A program made the translations under genes and the position numbers. DNA of 12,546 nt from positions 3,543-16,088 of the forward strand of contig DDSL01000155.1 in NCBI GenBank assembly GCA_002343825.1, read 5' to 3'. The notes under the pieces are model-generated. The model searched no databases and was not told where the DNA came from. It worked only from the letters and a program-made list of their open reading frames with translations. This stretch comes from Chthonomonas sp. UBA2391 (lineage in GTDB: Bacteria; Armatimonadota; Fimbriimonadia; Fimbriimonadales; Fimbriimonadaceae). Below, in pieces: positions 6,476-12,546 of this stretch (positions within the stretch are counted from its first letter, which is position 1; every line of letters starts with the position of its first letter).

Positions 6476-7834
6476 ATGGATTCCCGGTTCCAATTGACTC
6501 GTACCCAGGCCGAGGGGCTGGCCGCCGAGTTCGGAACCCCGCTCTACGTCCTCGACGAAGCCAGTCTGCGGGCGCGGATCCGCCGGTACCAAGCCGCCTT
6601 CACCGCAGTCGCAAGCAGATCGCAGCTCACCTATGCCAGTAAGGCCAATTCGACCCTGGCCCTCCTCGCGATCGTCGCCGATGAAGGCGTTCTGATCGAC
6701 TGCGCCAGCCAGGGCGAACTCGAGGCCGCTCTGCGCGCTGGAGTTCCAGCCCACCGGTGCCACCTTCACGGCAACAACAAGTCCACACAAGAACTCGAAG
6801 CCGCGATCGAGCACGGCGTTCACCAGATTGTCGTCGATAACTTTCAGGAGTTGGAGCAACTTCGGATCCTTTCCCGCCGCCCGGGGCGCAGTCCCCGTGG
6901 GCACCAAACCGAGGCACAAGCTACGGAGCCTGGATCCACGGGGAAGGGCGAGGCTCCGGGCCGGGCGGCGGGCGAAATGCCAGATTTGCTCCTGCGCCTC
7001 GCGCCCGGCGTGAACCCACTCACCAACGCCAAGATCAGCACCGGGCAAGAAGACACCAAGTTTGGGTTCAACATTGGGGACGGTTCTGCCCGCCGTGCGC
7101 TCCAAATGGCGCTGGAAAACCAGCTCCCGGTCAAGGGGATCCACTGCCATGTCGGGTCGCAACTCCTGGACCCCGAGGCCCAACGCGGCGCAGGAGCCGC
7201 TCTGGCCCGGTTTGCCCGCCAGATGCACGCCGAATTCGGCTGGACCTGCGAGGTCCTGAACGCCGGGGGTGGCCTCGGCATCCGCTACACCGAACAATCG
7301 CCGATGCCGATCGAGGAGTATTGCCGCCTCTTGGTGGGGGCGATCCAAGAAGAGCTACAAGGATCCAGCCTCGATCCAATCCTCGTCCAAGAGCCCGGGC
7401 GATCGCTGGTAGCCGAGAGCGGGGTGACTCTCTACACGGTGGGCAACATCAAGCCCACCCCCGGGCGGACCTTTGTCAGCGTGGACGGAGGGCTGAGCGA
7501 CAATCCCCGACCGGCGCTCTATGATGCAAGGTATGAGGTCCTCGACTTCCACGACTCGGAGGACCGGCAAACGGTCACGGTGGCCGGAAAGCACTGCGAA
7601 ACCGACCAACTCTTCGATGGGATTTCACTTTCCTCCGCAATAAAGCCGGGAGATCTGCTCCAAGTTCTCTGCACCGGGGCGTATAACTCATCAATGGCCA
7701 GCAACTACAACCGGTACCCCAGGCCGGCGACGGCGCTTTTGCGCTCCTCGGGGGACTTTTTGCTGGTTCAGCGCCGCGAGACCTGGGACGAGATGTTTGC
7801 CCGCGAAACCCTGCCCCCAGACCTTTTGAAATAA
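6476..7834 (+). CDS. lysA: Diaminopimelate decarboxylase carrying an in-frame palindromic insertion
   Basis: A 452-residue PLP enzyme that decarboxylates meso-diaminopimelate to lysine, the last lysine-synthesis step. Fold-type III features are visible: the PLP lysine Lys56 in YASKAN, HGN (98-100), APGVN with STGQEDTKFG (176-197), HCHVGSQ (223-229), GGGLG (264-268), EPGRS (306-310), and GKHCE with Cys374 and Glu375 preceding the GAYNSSMASNYN segment. The last is usually GAYG or similar, so Asn404 is slightly unusual. Residues about 134-166 (rich in Arg, Gly, Pro, Glu) interrupt the family pattern between a helix ending in ILSR and the strand DLLLRLAPG. They are encoded by the inverted-repeat element at 6873-6972. 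All catalytic motifs are present and the frame is kept, so the enzyme is probably active. The start at 6476 follows from the family N-terminus. It is first in a tight lysA-M50-trpS-HAD cluster. Confidence 0.95.
   Translation: MDSRFQLTRTQAEGLAAEFGTPLYVLDEASLRARIRRYQAAFTAVASRSQLTYASKANSTLALLAIVADEGVLIDCASQGELEAALRAGVPAHRCHLHGNNKSTQELEAAIEHGVHQIVVDNFQELEQLRILSRRPGRSPRGHQTEAQATEPGSTGKGEAPGRAAGEMPDLLLRLAPGVNPLTNAKISTGQEDTKFGFNIGDGSARRALQMALENQLPVKGIHCHVGSQLLDPEAQRGAGAALARFARQMHAEFGWTCEVLNAGGGLGIRYTEQSPMPIEEYCRLLVGAIQEELQGSSLDPILVQEPGRSLVAESGVTLYTVGNIKPTPGRTFVSVDGGLSDNPRPALYDARYEVLDFHDSEDRQTVTVAGKHCETDQLFDGISLSSAIKPGDLLQVLCTGAYNSSMASNYNRYPRPATALLRSSGDFLLVQRRETWDEMFARETLPPDLLK
6873..6972 (+). repeat. 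Palindromic element of about 100 bp inserted in frame within lysA
   Basis: The stretch is bounded by a perfect 12-bp inverted repeat: CCCGCCGCCCGG (6873-6884) and CCGGGCGGCGGG (6961-6972). Inside are two further perfect 8-bp inverted pairs, CCCCGTGG (6893-6900) with CCACGGGG (6936-6943), and CGGAGCCT (6924-6931) with AGGCTCCG (6951-6958). GGGG (6883-6886) and CCCC (6893-6896) could form an alternative small hairpin. It coincides with the part of LysA that has no counterpart in the family. The size, structure and in-frame position resemble Rickettsia palindromic elements, a known class of repeats that insert inside coding genes. No transposase or clear target duplication is visible, and only one copy is in the window. 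Confidence 0.7.
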
Positions 7835-8479
7835 ATGCCAACTGCTGCCCTTTTCCTCTACATCCTTCCGATCGTGCTGCTTTCCTTGGCGATCCACGAA
7901 TACGCACATGCCAAGGTCGCCGATTCGGCCGGGGATCCCACCCCGCGCATGTTTGGCCGGGTCACGATGAATCCGTTCAACCACCTAGACCCGATGGGGA
8001 CCCTGATGATCGTGCTGAGCAGCATGGCTGGATTCGGGCTCGGGTGGGGTCGGCCGGTGCCGATGGACCCGAACAAGATGCGCAATCCTCGCTGGGACCA
8101 CTTTTCCGCCGTCATTGCTGGCCCGGTCAGCAACCTTCTCATCGCCGGGATCTGCGCAATCGTTCTGCGGCTCGGCGCGAGCGCTCTTCCCTCGGGACTC
8201 GTGATCTTCTTGACCCTGGCGGTTTTGGTCAACATTTCCCTTTTCCTCTTCAACTTGTTGCCGATTGGTCCCCTGGACGGGATGTGGATCGCGGGGACCT
8301 TCATGTCGCCGCCGGTTCGACATCAGTGGGTGCGATGGAACCTCACCACGGGGTCGCTGGTGTTTCTCGGCATCCTGATGCTGGGATGGATTAGTCCCGA
8401 ATTGAGTATCGTCTCGAAGGTCTTGATGCCGGGGCGAGAGCTTCTCGAAAAGCTCCTTCTTGGGCGCACATTGTTATGA
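7835..8479 (+). CDS. Small M50-family (site-2 protease-like) membrane metalloprotease
   Basis: A 214-residue membrane protein of the compact M50 group without a PDZ domain. The zinc motif HEYAH is at residues 21-25 inside the first hydrophobic segment, and the distal ligand is in NLLPIGPLDG (Asp148). Other hydrophobic segments lie at about 56-68, 91-113, 120-140 and 172-186. GRVTMNPFNHLDPMGT (41-56) is a signature of this subgroup. It presumably cuts a substrate within the membrane; the target is unknown. Members are often found beside trpS, as here. The ATG follows the lysA TAA stop with no gap, and its TGA stop overlaps the trpS start as ATGA, so expression depends on the lysA transcript. 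Confidence 0.9.
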   Translation: MPTAALFLYILPIVLLSLAIHEYAHAKVADSAGDPTPRMFGRVTMNPFNHLDPMGTLMIVLSSMAGFGLGWGRPVPMDPNKMRNPRWDHFSAVIAGPVSNLLIAGICAIVLRLGASALPSGLVIFLTLAVLVNISLFLFNLLPIGPLDGMWIAGTFMSPPVRHQWVRWNLTTGSLVFLGILMLGWISPELSIVSKVLMPGRELLEKLLLGRTLL

Positions 8480-9471
8480 GCAGCAACAAGCGAATCTTGA
8501 GCGGGATGAGGAGCACTAACCCGCAGCTCCACATCGGAAACTATGAGGGCGCCCTGCGCAACTGGGTGCAGTTGCAGGAGGAGGGCTACGAGCTCTTTTG
8601 CATGGTGGCGGATTGGCACGCCCTCACGACGATGTATGAGGATTCGGGCGCGGCCAGCGACAATTCAATTGAAATCGCCAAGGACTTCATCGCAGCGGGG
8701 ATCGACCCAAAGCGGTCGGTCGTCTTCCGCCAATCGCACGTCAAGGAACACGCCGAGCTCTACCTGCTCTTCAGCATGATCACCCCACTCGGTTGGCTAG
8801 AACGAGTGCCGACGTACAAGGAAAAGCAGCAAGACATGGGCGGAACCGAGCGAGAGCCCTACGGACTTCTCGGGTATCCGGTCCTCCAGACGGCGGATAT
8901 CTTGCTCTACCGGCCGCTGGGAGTCCCGGTGGGGCGCGACCAAGCTCCGCACCTGGAAATCGGAAACGATATTGGGGCCCGATTCAACCGCCTCTACAAA
9001 ACCGAAGTCTTTACCCCGTACAAATACATGATCCCCGAGGACGAGAATCGGGCCAAGGTGCCGGGGCTGGACATGCGGAAAATGTCCAAGTCTTACGATA
9101 ACTGCATCTACTTGAGCGACACCGAAGACGCGATTGCTCTCAAAATTAAGAATGCCTTCACCACCCCGACCAAACTGCGCAAGACCGATCCGGGAGTGCC
9201 CGAGGGGTGCGCGGTGTGCCAGTTCCTCCGGCTCTATTCGCCGAACTGGGAGCAGCAATGGGCCGAGGACGTCGCCGGTGAACGCGGCTGTATGCAAAGC
9301 AAAAAGGAACTCACCGAGATCCTTCTGGAATACCTGCGGCCGATGCGCGAACGGCGGGCCGCCCTGAGCGACGACGATGTGCGCGACATCTTGGCCGACG
9401 GCGCTTTGCGAGCTGGGGAAGTAGCCAGCCAGACGATGGAGATGGTTCGCGAGGCGATGAAGTTCCGATGA
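8476..9471 (+). CDS. trpS: Tryptophanyl-tRNA synthetase
   Basis: A 331-residue class I aminoacyl-tRNA synthetase that charges tRNA-Trp in the cytosol. The ATP-binding HIGN signature is at residues 19-22 after SGMRSTNPQL, GRDQAPHLE (153-161) belongs to the catalytic domain, and KMSKS is at 202-206. The C-terminal helical part contains EFLRP-like EYLRPMRERR. The KVPGLDMRKMSKS form and overall layout match the Thermotoga/Deinococcus-type branch of TrpRS. In that branch some enzymes bind an iron-sulfur cluster through C-x22-C-x6-C-x2-C. Here Cys245 and Cys272 stand at the first and third positions, but Asp265 and Ser275 occupy the second and fourth, with an extra Cys248, so the cluster site looks degenerate. 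The start overlaps the upstream stop, and the stop overlaps the HAD gene start. Confidence 0.96.
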   Translation: MSSNKRILSGMRSTNPQLHIGNYEGALRNWVQLQEEGYELFCMVADWHALTTMYEDSGAASDNSIEIAKDFIAAGIDPKRSVVFRQSHVKEHAELYLLFSMITPLGWLERVPTYKEKQQDMGGTEREPYGLLGYPVLQTADILLYRPLGVPVGRDQAPHLEIGNDIGARFNRLYKTEVFTPYKYMIPEDENRAKVPGLDMRKMSKSYDNCIYLSDTEDAIALKIKNAFTTPTKLRKTDPGVPEGCAVCQFLRLYSPNWEQQWAEDVAGERGCMQSKKELTEILLEYLRPMRERRAALSDDDVRDILADGALRAGEVASQTMEMVREAMKFR

Positions 9472-10232
9472 TGTTCCAAGACGTAAGGGCGGTCTACTTT
9501 GACCTTGACGACACTCTCTGCGGCTATTGGGACGCGGCCAAGGCGGCTCTCCGGGAGACGTTCGAGCTCCACCCGATTCCGGGCTACACCACGGACGAGA
9601 TGACGCTCCATTGGGCGGCCGCCTTCCGAGTTTTTGGTGCCGACCTCAAGGCCTCGGGCTGGTACGAGCAGTACTGCCGCACCGGCGAGCCAACCCGCAA
9701 CGAGCAGATGCGCTTGACGCTGGAGCGGGTCGGGATCGCGGACGCAACCCTGACCAAGGCTCTAGGCGACACGTACGCCCGAATCCGAGACGAACGCCTG
9801 ACGCTCTTTCCCGATGCCCTCGAGGTTCTCGATGTGCTGCGCGAAAAGGGGTATCCGATGGGGCTGATTACAAATGGTCCGGCGGATATCCAGCGCCAAG
9901 AAGCTCAAACCTTGGGCATCGAATCCTACTTCAACCCGATCTTGATCGAAGGCGAAATGGGGTTTGGGAAACCGATTCCCGAGGTCTTTGCCCGGGCGCT
10001 CGCGGCTCACTCGTTGGAACCCCACCAAACGCTGATGGTGGGCAACAGCTACAAGCACGATATCTTGCCCGCAATCGAAGCCGGCTGGCGCACGGCATGG
10101 ATTCGGAAGCCGAGCGACATCCCTCCCAGCGCAACAGGAGACGCGAAGCCCGAAGAGCTTCCGGCCGGAAGCCCGGCTCCTGATGTCGAGATCCGGGATT
10201 TGAAAGAGATCTTGCCGCTTCTCGGGCTCTAG
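9468..10232 (+). CDS. HAD-superfamily hydrolase (subfamily IA phosphatase)
   Basis: A 254-residue haloacid-dehalogenase-type phosphatase. Motif I is DLDDT (12-16, nucleophile Asp12 and acid/base Asp14). Motif II is ITNG (134-137), motif III is Lys168 in FGKPIPEVF, and motif IV is VGNSYKHD with Asp198. A helical cap occupies about 20-115. The pattern resembles nucleotidase or phosphoglycolate-type enzymes; the substrate cannot be deduced. After the core, residues about 217-240 form a Pro/Ala/Glu-rich stretch before a final EIRDLKEILPLL helix. The DNA of that stretch contains a 16-bp perfect palindrome. ATGATG at 9468 offers two starts: the first overlaps the trpS TGA and the second begins at 9471. 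The stop overlaps the stop of the convergent gene. Confidence 0.9.
   Translation: MMFQDVRAVYFDLDDTLCGYWDAAKAALRETFELHPIPGYTTDEMTLHWAAAFRVFGADLKASGWYEQYCRTGEPTRNEQMRLTLERVGIADATLTKALGDTYARIRDERLTLFPDALEVLDVLREKGYPMGLITNGPADIQRQEAQTLGIESYFNPILIEGEMGFGKPIPEVFARALAAHSLEPHQTLMVGNSYKHDILPAIEAGWRTAWIRKPSDIPPSATGDAKPEELPAGSPAPDVEIRDLKEILPLLGL
10157..10172. repeat. 16-bp perfect palindrome near the 3' end of the HAD gene
   Basis: GCTTCCGGCCGGAAGC equals its own reverse complement. It lies in the low-complexity tail of the HAD gene, about 60 bp before the overlapping convergent stops. It may be a protein site, a hairpin or chance in GC-rich code. No U-tract follows on either strand. Confidence 0.4.
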
Positions 10233-10729
10233 CTCTGGCTCGACTGCTCCAGGATCCCTTCGGCCACATAGATCGGGGATTCGAAGCGGAGCGCCAGGGC
10301 GATGGCATCAGAGGGGCGGGCGTCGATGATGATCTCTTCCCGGGCGGTCTTGAGGAAGACCTTGGCGTAGTAGGTCGTGCTCCAGAGATCATCGATTACG
10401 ATCTTGAGGACTCCGGATTGAAGCTTTTCCAAAGCAGTCTTCATCAAATCGTGAGTGAGCGGCCGATCGGGCTGGACGCCGTCCAGACACATGGTGATGG
10501 CGGCTGCTTCGAAGGCTCCGATCAGGATCGGCACCTTGCGAAGACCATCGCTCAAGAGCACAAATCGCTGAAGATCACCCCGGGATTCAGCCGCGAAGAC
10601 ACCTTCGACTTGCACCTCGATCGGCTCGCCAAAGTCGGGGCGCTCGGCGGTCTCATCTTCGTCTTGATAAGGGAAAAACGCCGGTGGCTGATCGAATTTG
10701 CCCTCGTTGTCATCCCGCTCTTCCGACAT
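10229..10729 (-). CDS. Bifunctional nuclease family protein (DUF151)
   Basis: A 166-residue protein. The first 36 residues are acidic and polar, probably disordered. The rest matches the DUF151 / bifunctional nuclease family: VEVQ-like VQVEGVF, VPILIG with the following EAAAI (about 69-80), RPLTHDLM (89-96), and IDARPSDAIALALR (136-149), the family's most conserved segment. Some plant and bacterial members have been reported to cut DNA and RNA, but the bacterial role is generally unclear. The ATG at 10729 was chosen because upstream in-frame codons lie within carB and are not family-like. Only 4 nt separate it from the carB stop. No Shine-Dalgarno is present. A TATCTT overlapping the end of carB, 6 nt before the ATG, could be a -10 box. 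It is probably co-transcribed with carB. Confidence 0.87.
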   Translation of the reverse strand: MSEERDDNEGKFDQPPAFFPYQDEDETAERPDFGEPIEVQVEGVFAAESRGDLQRFVLLSDGLRKVPILIGAFEAAAITMCLDGVQPDRPLTHDLMKTALEKLQSGVLKIVIDDLWSTTYYAKVFLKTAREEIIIDARPSDAIALALRFESPIYVAEGILEQSSQS

Positions 10730-10733
10730 GGAT

Positions 10734-12401
10734 TTAAGATACCGCGCCCACCAGGTATTCGTGGTAGGGTCGGCAATCGGCTTGGAGAGTTCCATCGTAA
10801 TAGCCGATGCTGCGGCTGAGGGCCTCGGCGGTGTCGATGTTGGTGAGGCACACAATGCCGCTCTCGATACAGGCTCGACGGATGCGCATCGCCTCTTGGG
10901 TACTGGTCCGGGCGAGGTCGGGGGTGTTGATCATCAGGCTCACTTCCCCGCTGGTGATCAGGTCGAGGAGCGACGGGGAATCCTCCTGGATCTTGTGAAC
11001 CCGAAGGGCTGGAATCCCTGCCAATTCCAGGGCCCGGTGAGTCCCGGACGTCGCGGCCAAGGAGTACCCGGCGTCGTGCAGCCGCTTAGCAACTTCGACC
11101 CCCCGTTCCTTGTCTCGATCGTTGAGGGTGAGGACGACGTGCTTGCCCGGTTTGAACGTGACGTGGCTGGCGATCAGGGCCTTGTAGAGCGCCCCTTCAT
11201 AGGTGGAGTCCACACCAAGGACCTCGCCCGTGGACTTCATTTCGGGGCCGAGGCTGGGTTCGACCCGCTGCAACTTCTGGAAGCTAAACACCGGGGCCTT
11301 GACGGCGACGAGGTGCCCCTGGGCGATCTCTCCCTTGCCATATTCCTGACCAGTCACGACCTTTCCAGAGACTCGGGGCGAATACGGGGAAGGGTCGCCG
11401 TCGGGCTTCTTGCCGCTTGAACACCAAAGTCCGCCGGGGTAGCCGAGCTCAGCCAAAGTCACTCCCATCATCGTCCGGGTCGCGAGCTGCACCATCGGGA
11501 TACCGGTGACCTTGCTGAGATAAGGGACTGTGCGGCTGGCGCGGGGGTTCACCTCGATCACATAGGCTTGCTCGCCATCGAGGACGAACTGGACATTGAT
11601 CATGCCCTTGACCTTGAGCGCAATCGCCAGGCGCTGGGCGTAATCGACCATCTGGGCCTGGACTTTGTGCGAGATGGTTTGGGGCGGATAAACGGCCATG
11701 CTGTCGCCGCTGTGCACCCCGGCCCGCTCGACGTGTTCCATAAGGCCCGGGCAGAGCGCGGTAAGGCCATCGCTGATGGCATCGACTTCGGCTTCGGTGC
11801 CGCTCAGATAGCGATCCACCAAGACCGGTTGCCCAGGGTTAGCGGCTTCGGCTTCGGCAAAAAGACCTTCCAGTTGGCTGGGTTCGTAGACGATTTCCAT
11901 CGCCCGGCCTCCGAGAACAAAGCTTGGCCGAACCAGCACCGGGTACCCGATCTCTAGGGCGACCTCTTGCGCCTCGGCGAGAGAGCGCACGGCTCGACCG
12001 GGCGGTTTGGGAATGTCCAATTCGGTGAGAAGGGCCTCGAATCGGTCTCGGTCCTCGGCAGCGGCGATGGCCTCGGGGGAGGTCCCCAAAACGGGGATTC
12101 CCCGGCGCTCAAGCTCTTCGCTGAGATTGATCGCGGTTTGTCCCCCAAACTGGCAAACCACGCCGATCACTCCCTCATTTTGGGCGACCTTGACCACGTC
12201 GTCGGCGGTGACGGGTTCAAAGTAGAGGGCATCGCCGGTGTCGAAGTCGGTGCTGACGGTCTCGGGATTGTTGTTGATCAGGATGGCCCGGTATCCCATC
12301 TGCTGCAGAGCCCAGACGCAGTGAACGCAGGAGTAATCGAATTCGATCCCCTGGCCGATCCGGATCGGCCCCGACCCCAGCACCAGCACCGAAGGTTTCA
12401 T
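10734..12401 (-). CDS. carB: Carbamoyl-phosphate synthase large subunit, C-terminal half as a separate gene
   Basis: A 555-residue protein matching only the second half of the usual CarB of about 1,070 residues. VLGSGPIRIGQGIEFDY (7-23) and NNNPETVSTD (43-52) form the pre-ATP-grasp domain. RPSFVLGGRAMEIVY (158-172) and EVNPRASRTVPY (283-294) form the ATP-grasp domain that phosphorylates carbamate. LGPEMKSTGEVLG (384-396) leads to the MGS-like regulatory domain (about 420-535, with TSGTH at 451-455). Carbamoyl phosphate feeds pyrimidine and arginine synthesis. An in-frame TGA at 12453-12455 lies upstream, and none of the 17 codons between it and the ATG is a start codon, so this is a true gene start. 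The N-terminal half and carA are not in the window. About 36 residues (325-362) interrupt the family pattern before LVAVKAPVFSF. Split CarB genes are known in some archaea and in Aquifex. Confidence 0.93.
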   Translation of the reverse strand: MKPSVLVLGSGPIRIGQGIEFDYSCVHCVWALQQMGYRAILINNNPETVSTDFDTGDALYFEPVTADDVVKVAQNEGVIGVVCQFGGQTAINLSEELERRGIPVLGTSPEAIAAAEDRDRFEALLTELDIPKPPGRAVRSLAEAQEVALEIGYPVLVRPSFVLGGRAMEIVYEPSQLEGLFAEAEAANPGQPVLVDRYLSGTEAEVDAISDGLTALCPGLMEHVERAGVHSGDSMAVYPPQTISHKVQAQMVDYAQRLAIALKVKGMINVQFVLDGEQAYVIEVNPRASRTVPYLSKVTGIPMVQLATRTMMGVTLAELGYPGGLWCSSGKKPDGDPSPYSPRVSGKVVTGQEYGKGEIAQGHLVAVKAPVFSFQKLQRVEPSLGPEMKSTGEVLGVDSTYEGALYKALIASHVTFKPGKHVVLTLNDRDKERGVEVAKRLHDAGYSLAATSGTHRALELAGIPALRVHKIQEDSPSLLDLITSGEVSLMINTPDLARTSTQEAMRIRRACIESGIVCLTNIDTAEALSRSIGYYDGTLQADCRPYHEYLVGAVS

Positions 12402-12410
12402 TAAAAGGAA

Positions 12411-12416
12411 AGTGTA
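12411..12416 (-). promoter_or_regulatory. Possible -10 box of the carB C-half gene
   Basis: TACACT on the minus strand ends 9 nt before the ATG. It is the same hexamer as the dxr -10 box, in nearly the same position relative to the start. No Shine-Dalgarno and no clear -35 are seen, suggesting a leaderless or near-leaderless message. Confidence 0.4.
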
Positions 12417-12525
12417 TCCGAGTTGATCGCCCGAAAGCCCCCGACCTTCAAGTCACCCGGGGGAGTCCAGATCAGAACGGGGGGTCCACCCGATTGCGGA
12501 GAGCGGGTATCCTTCTGTTCCTCCT

Positions 12526-12546
12526 GCCCAGGTGGCGAAATTGGTA
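12526..12546 (+). tRNA. tRNA-Leu (5' end only, cut by window edge)
   Basis: The last 21 bases, GCCCAGGTGGCGAAATTGGT and one further A, match the 5' part of bacterial tRNA-Leu. They give a 7-nt acceptor strand GCCCAGG, the T8-G9 pair, D-stem GCG and D-loop AAATTGGTA. The anticodon is beyond the window, so the isoacceptor is unknown. TATCCT at 12508-12513 could be its -10 box. It is divergent from the carB C-half gene, 124 nt away. Confidence 0.82.

Noticed and set aside
6395..7348. Long 317-codon open frame antisense to lysA
   Set aside because: It is the antisense shadow of GC-rich lysA codons. Its translation is of the Gly/Arg/Leu-rich shadow type with no domain, and lysA motifs are intact.
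8400..8476. T-box or tryptophan leader upstream of trpS
   Set aside because: This region is coding sequence of the M50 protease and the trpS start overlaps its stop, so there is no leader region.
10157..10172. Bidirectional terminator for the convergent operons
   Set aside because: The palindrome has no T-tract on either strand and lies inside the HAD coding region.

Overview
The window is a gene-dense, GC-rich bacterial chromosome segment. It carries ordinary housekeeping genes (isoprenoid, lysine, pyrimidine, tRNA charging, membrane proteolysis) plus one AT-richer patch of two unrecognised exported-protein genes. The lineage cannot be fixed from this sequence. A prepilin with an Ala/Phe cleavage site, a Thermotoga/Deinococcus-type TrpRS, a stand-alone C-terminal half of CarB and several apparently leaderless genes would fit an Armatimonadota/Fimbriimonadia-like or other deep-branching bacterium. 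That is inference.

Left block, minus strand (1-3643): dxr (MEP isoprenoid pathway) is followed by an rseP-like M50 protease (ATGA overlap), an ABC-2 type permease (7-nt gap), and the first 17 codons of a type IV prepilin-like gene cut by the window edge. The dxr promoter is the clearest in the window. Its -35 and -10 boxes are 17 bp apart and sit so that transcription should begin at or next to the GTG start codon.

Middle block, plus strand (3717-6328): two translationally coupled genes for exported proteins of no assigned family. They have ordinary Shine-Dalgarno sites and visibly lower GC than their neighbours. The first has features that resemble the CHAT/caspase-like (clan CD) fold: a strand ending in His-Gly, a strand ending in a Cys-Ser-Thr motif 48 residues later, and a following Leu-x2-Gly...Ala-x2-Ala helix. 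I consider this pair the best candidate for an undescribed system.

Right-centre block, plus strand (6476-10232): lysA, a small M50 membrane protease, trpS and a HAD phosphatase are packed stop-to-start and probably form one operon. lysA contains an in-frame element of about 100 bp with perfect 12-bp terminal inverted repeats and nested internal inverted repeats. It adds about 33 residues to the enzyme and looks like a coding palindromic repeat insertion.

Right block, minus strand (10229-12401): the C-terminal half of carbamoyl-phosphate synthase large subunit is a free-standing gene, with an in-frame stop upstream and no alternative start between. It is followed by a DUF151 bifunctional-nuclease-type gene whose stop codon overlaps the convergent HAD stop. 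At the right edge a tRNA-Leu gene begins on the plus strand. No CRISPR array, rRNA, riboswitch, insertion sequence with transposase or replication origin was seen. No gene-free stretch exceeds 300 bases; the longest is 6329-6475.
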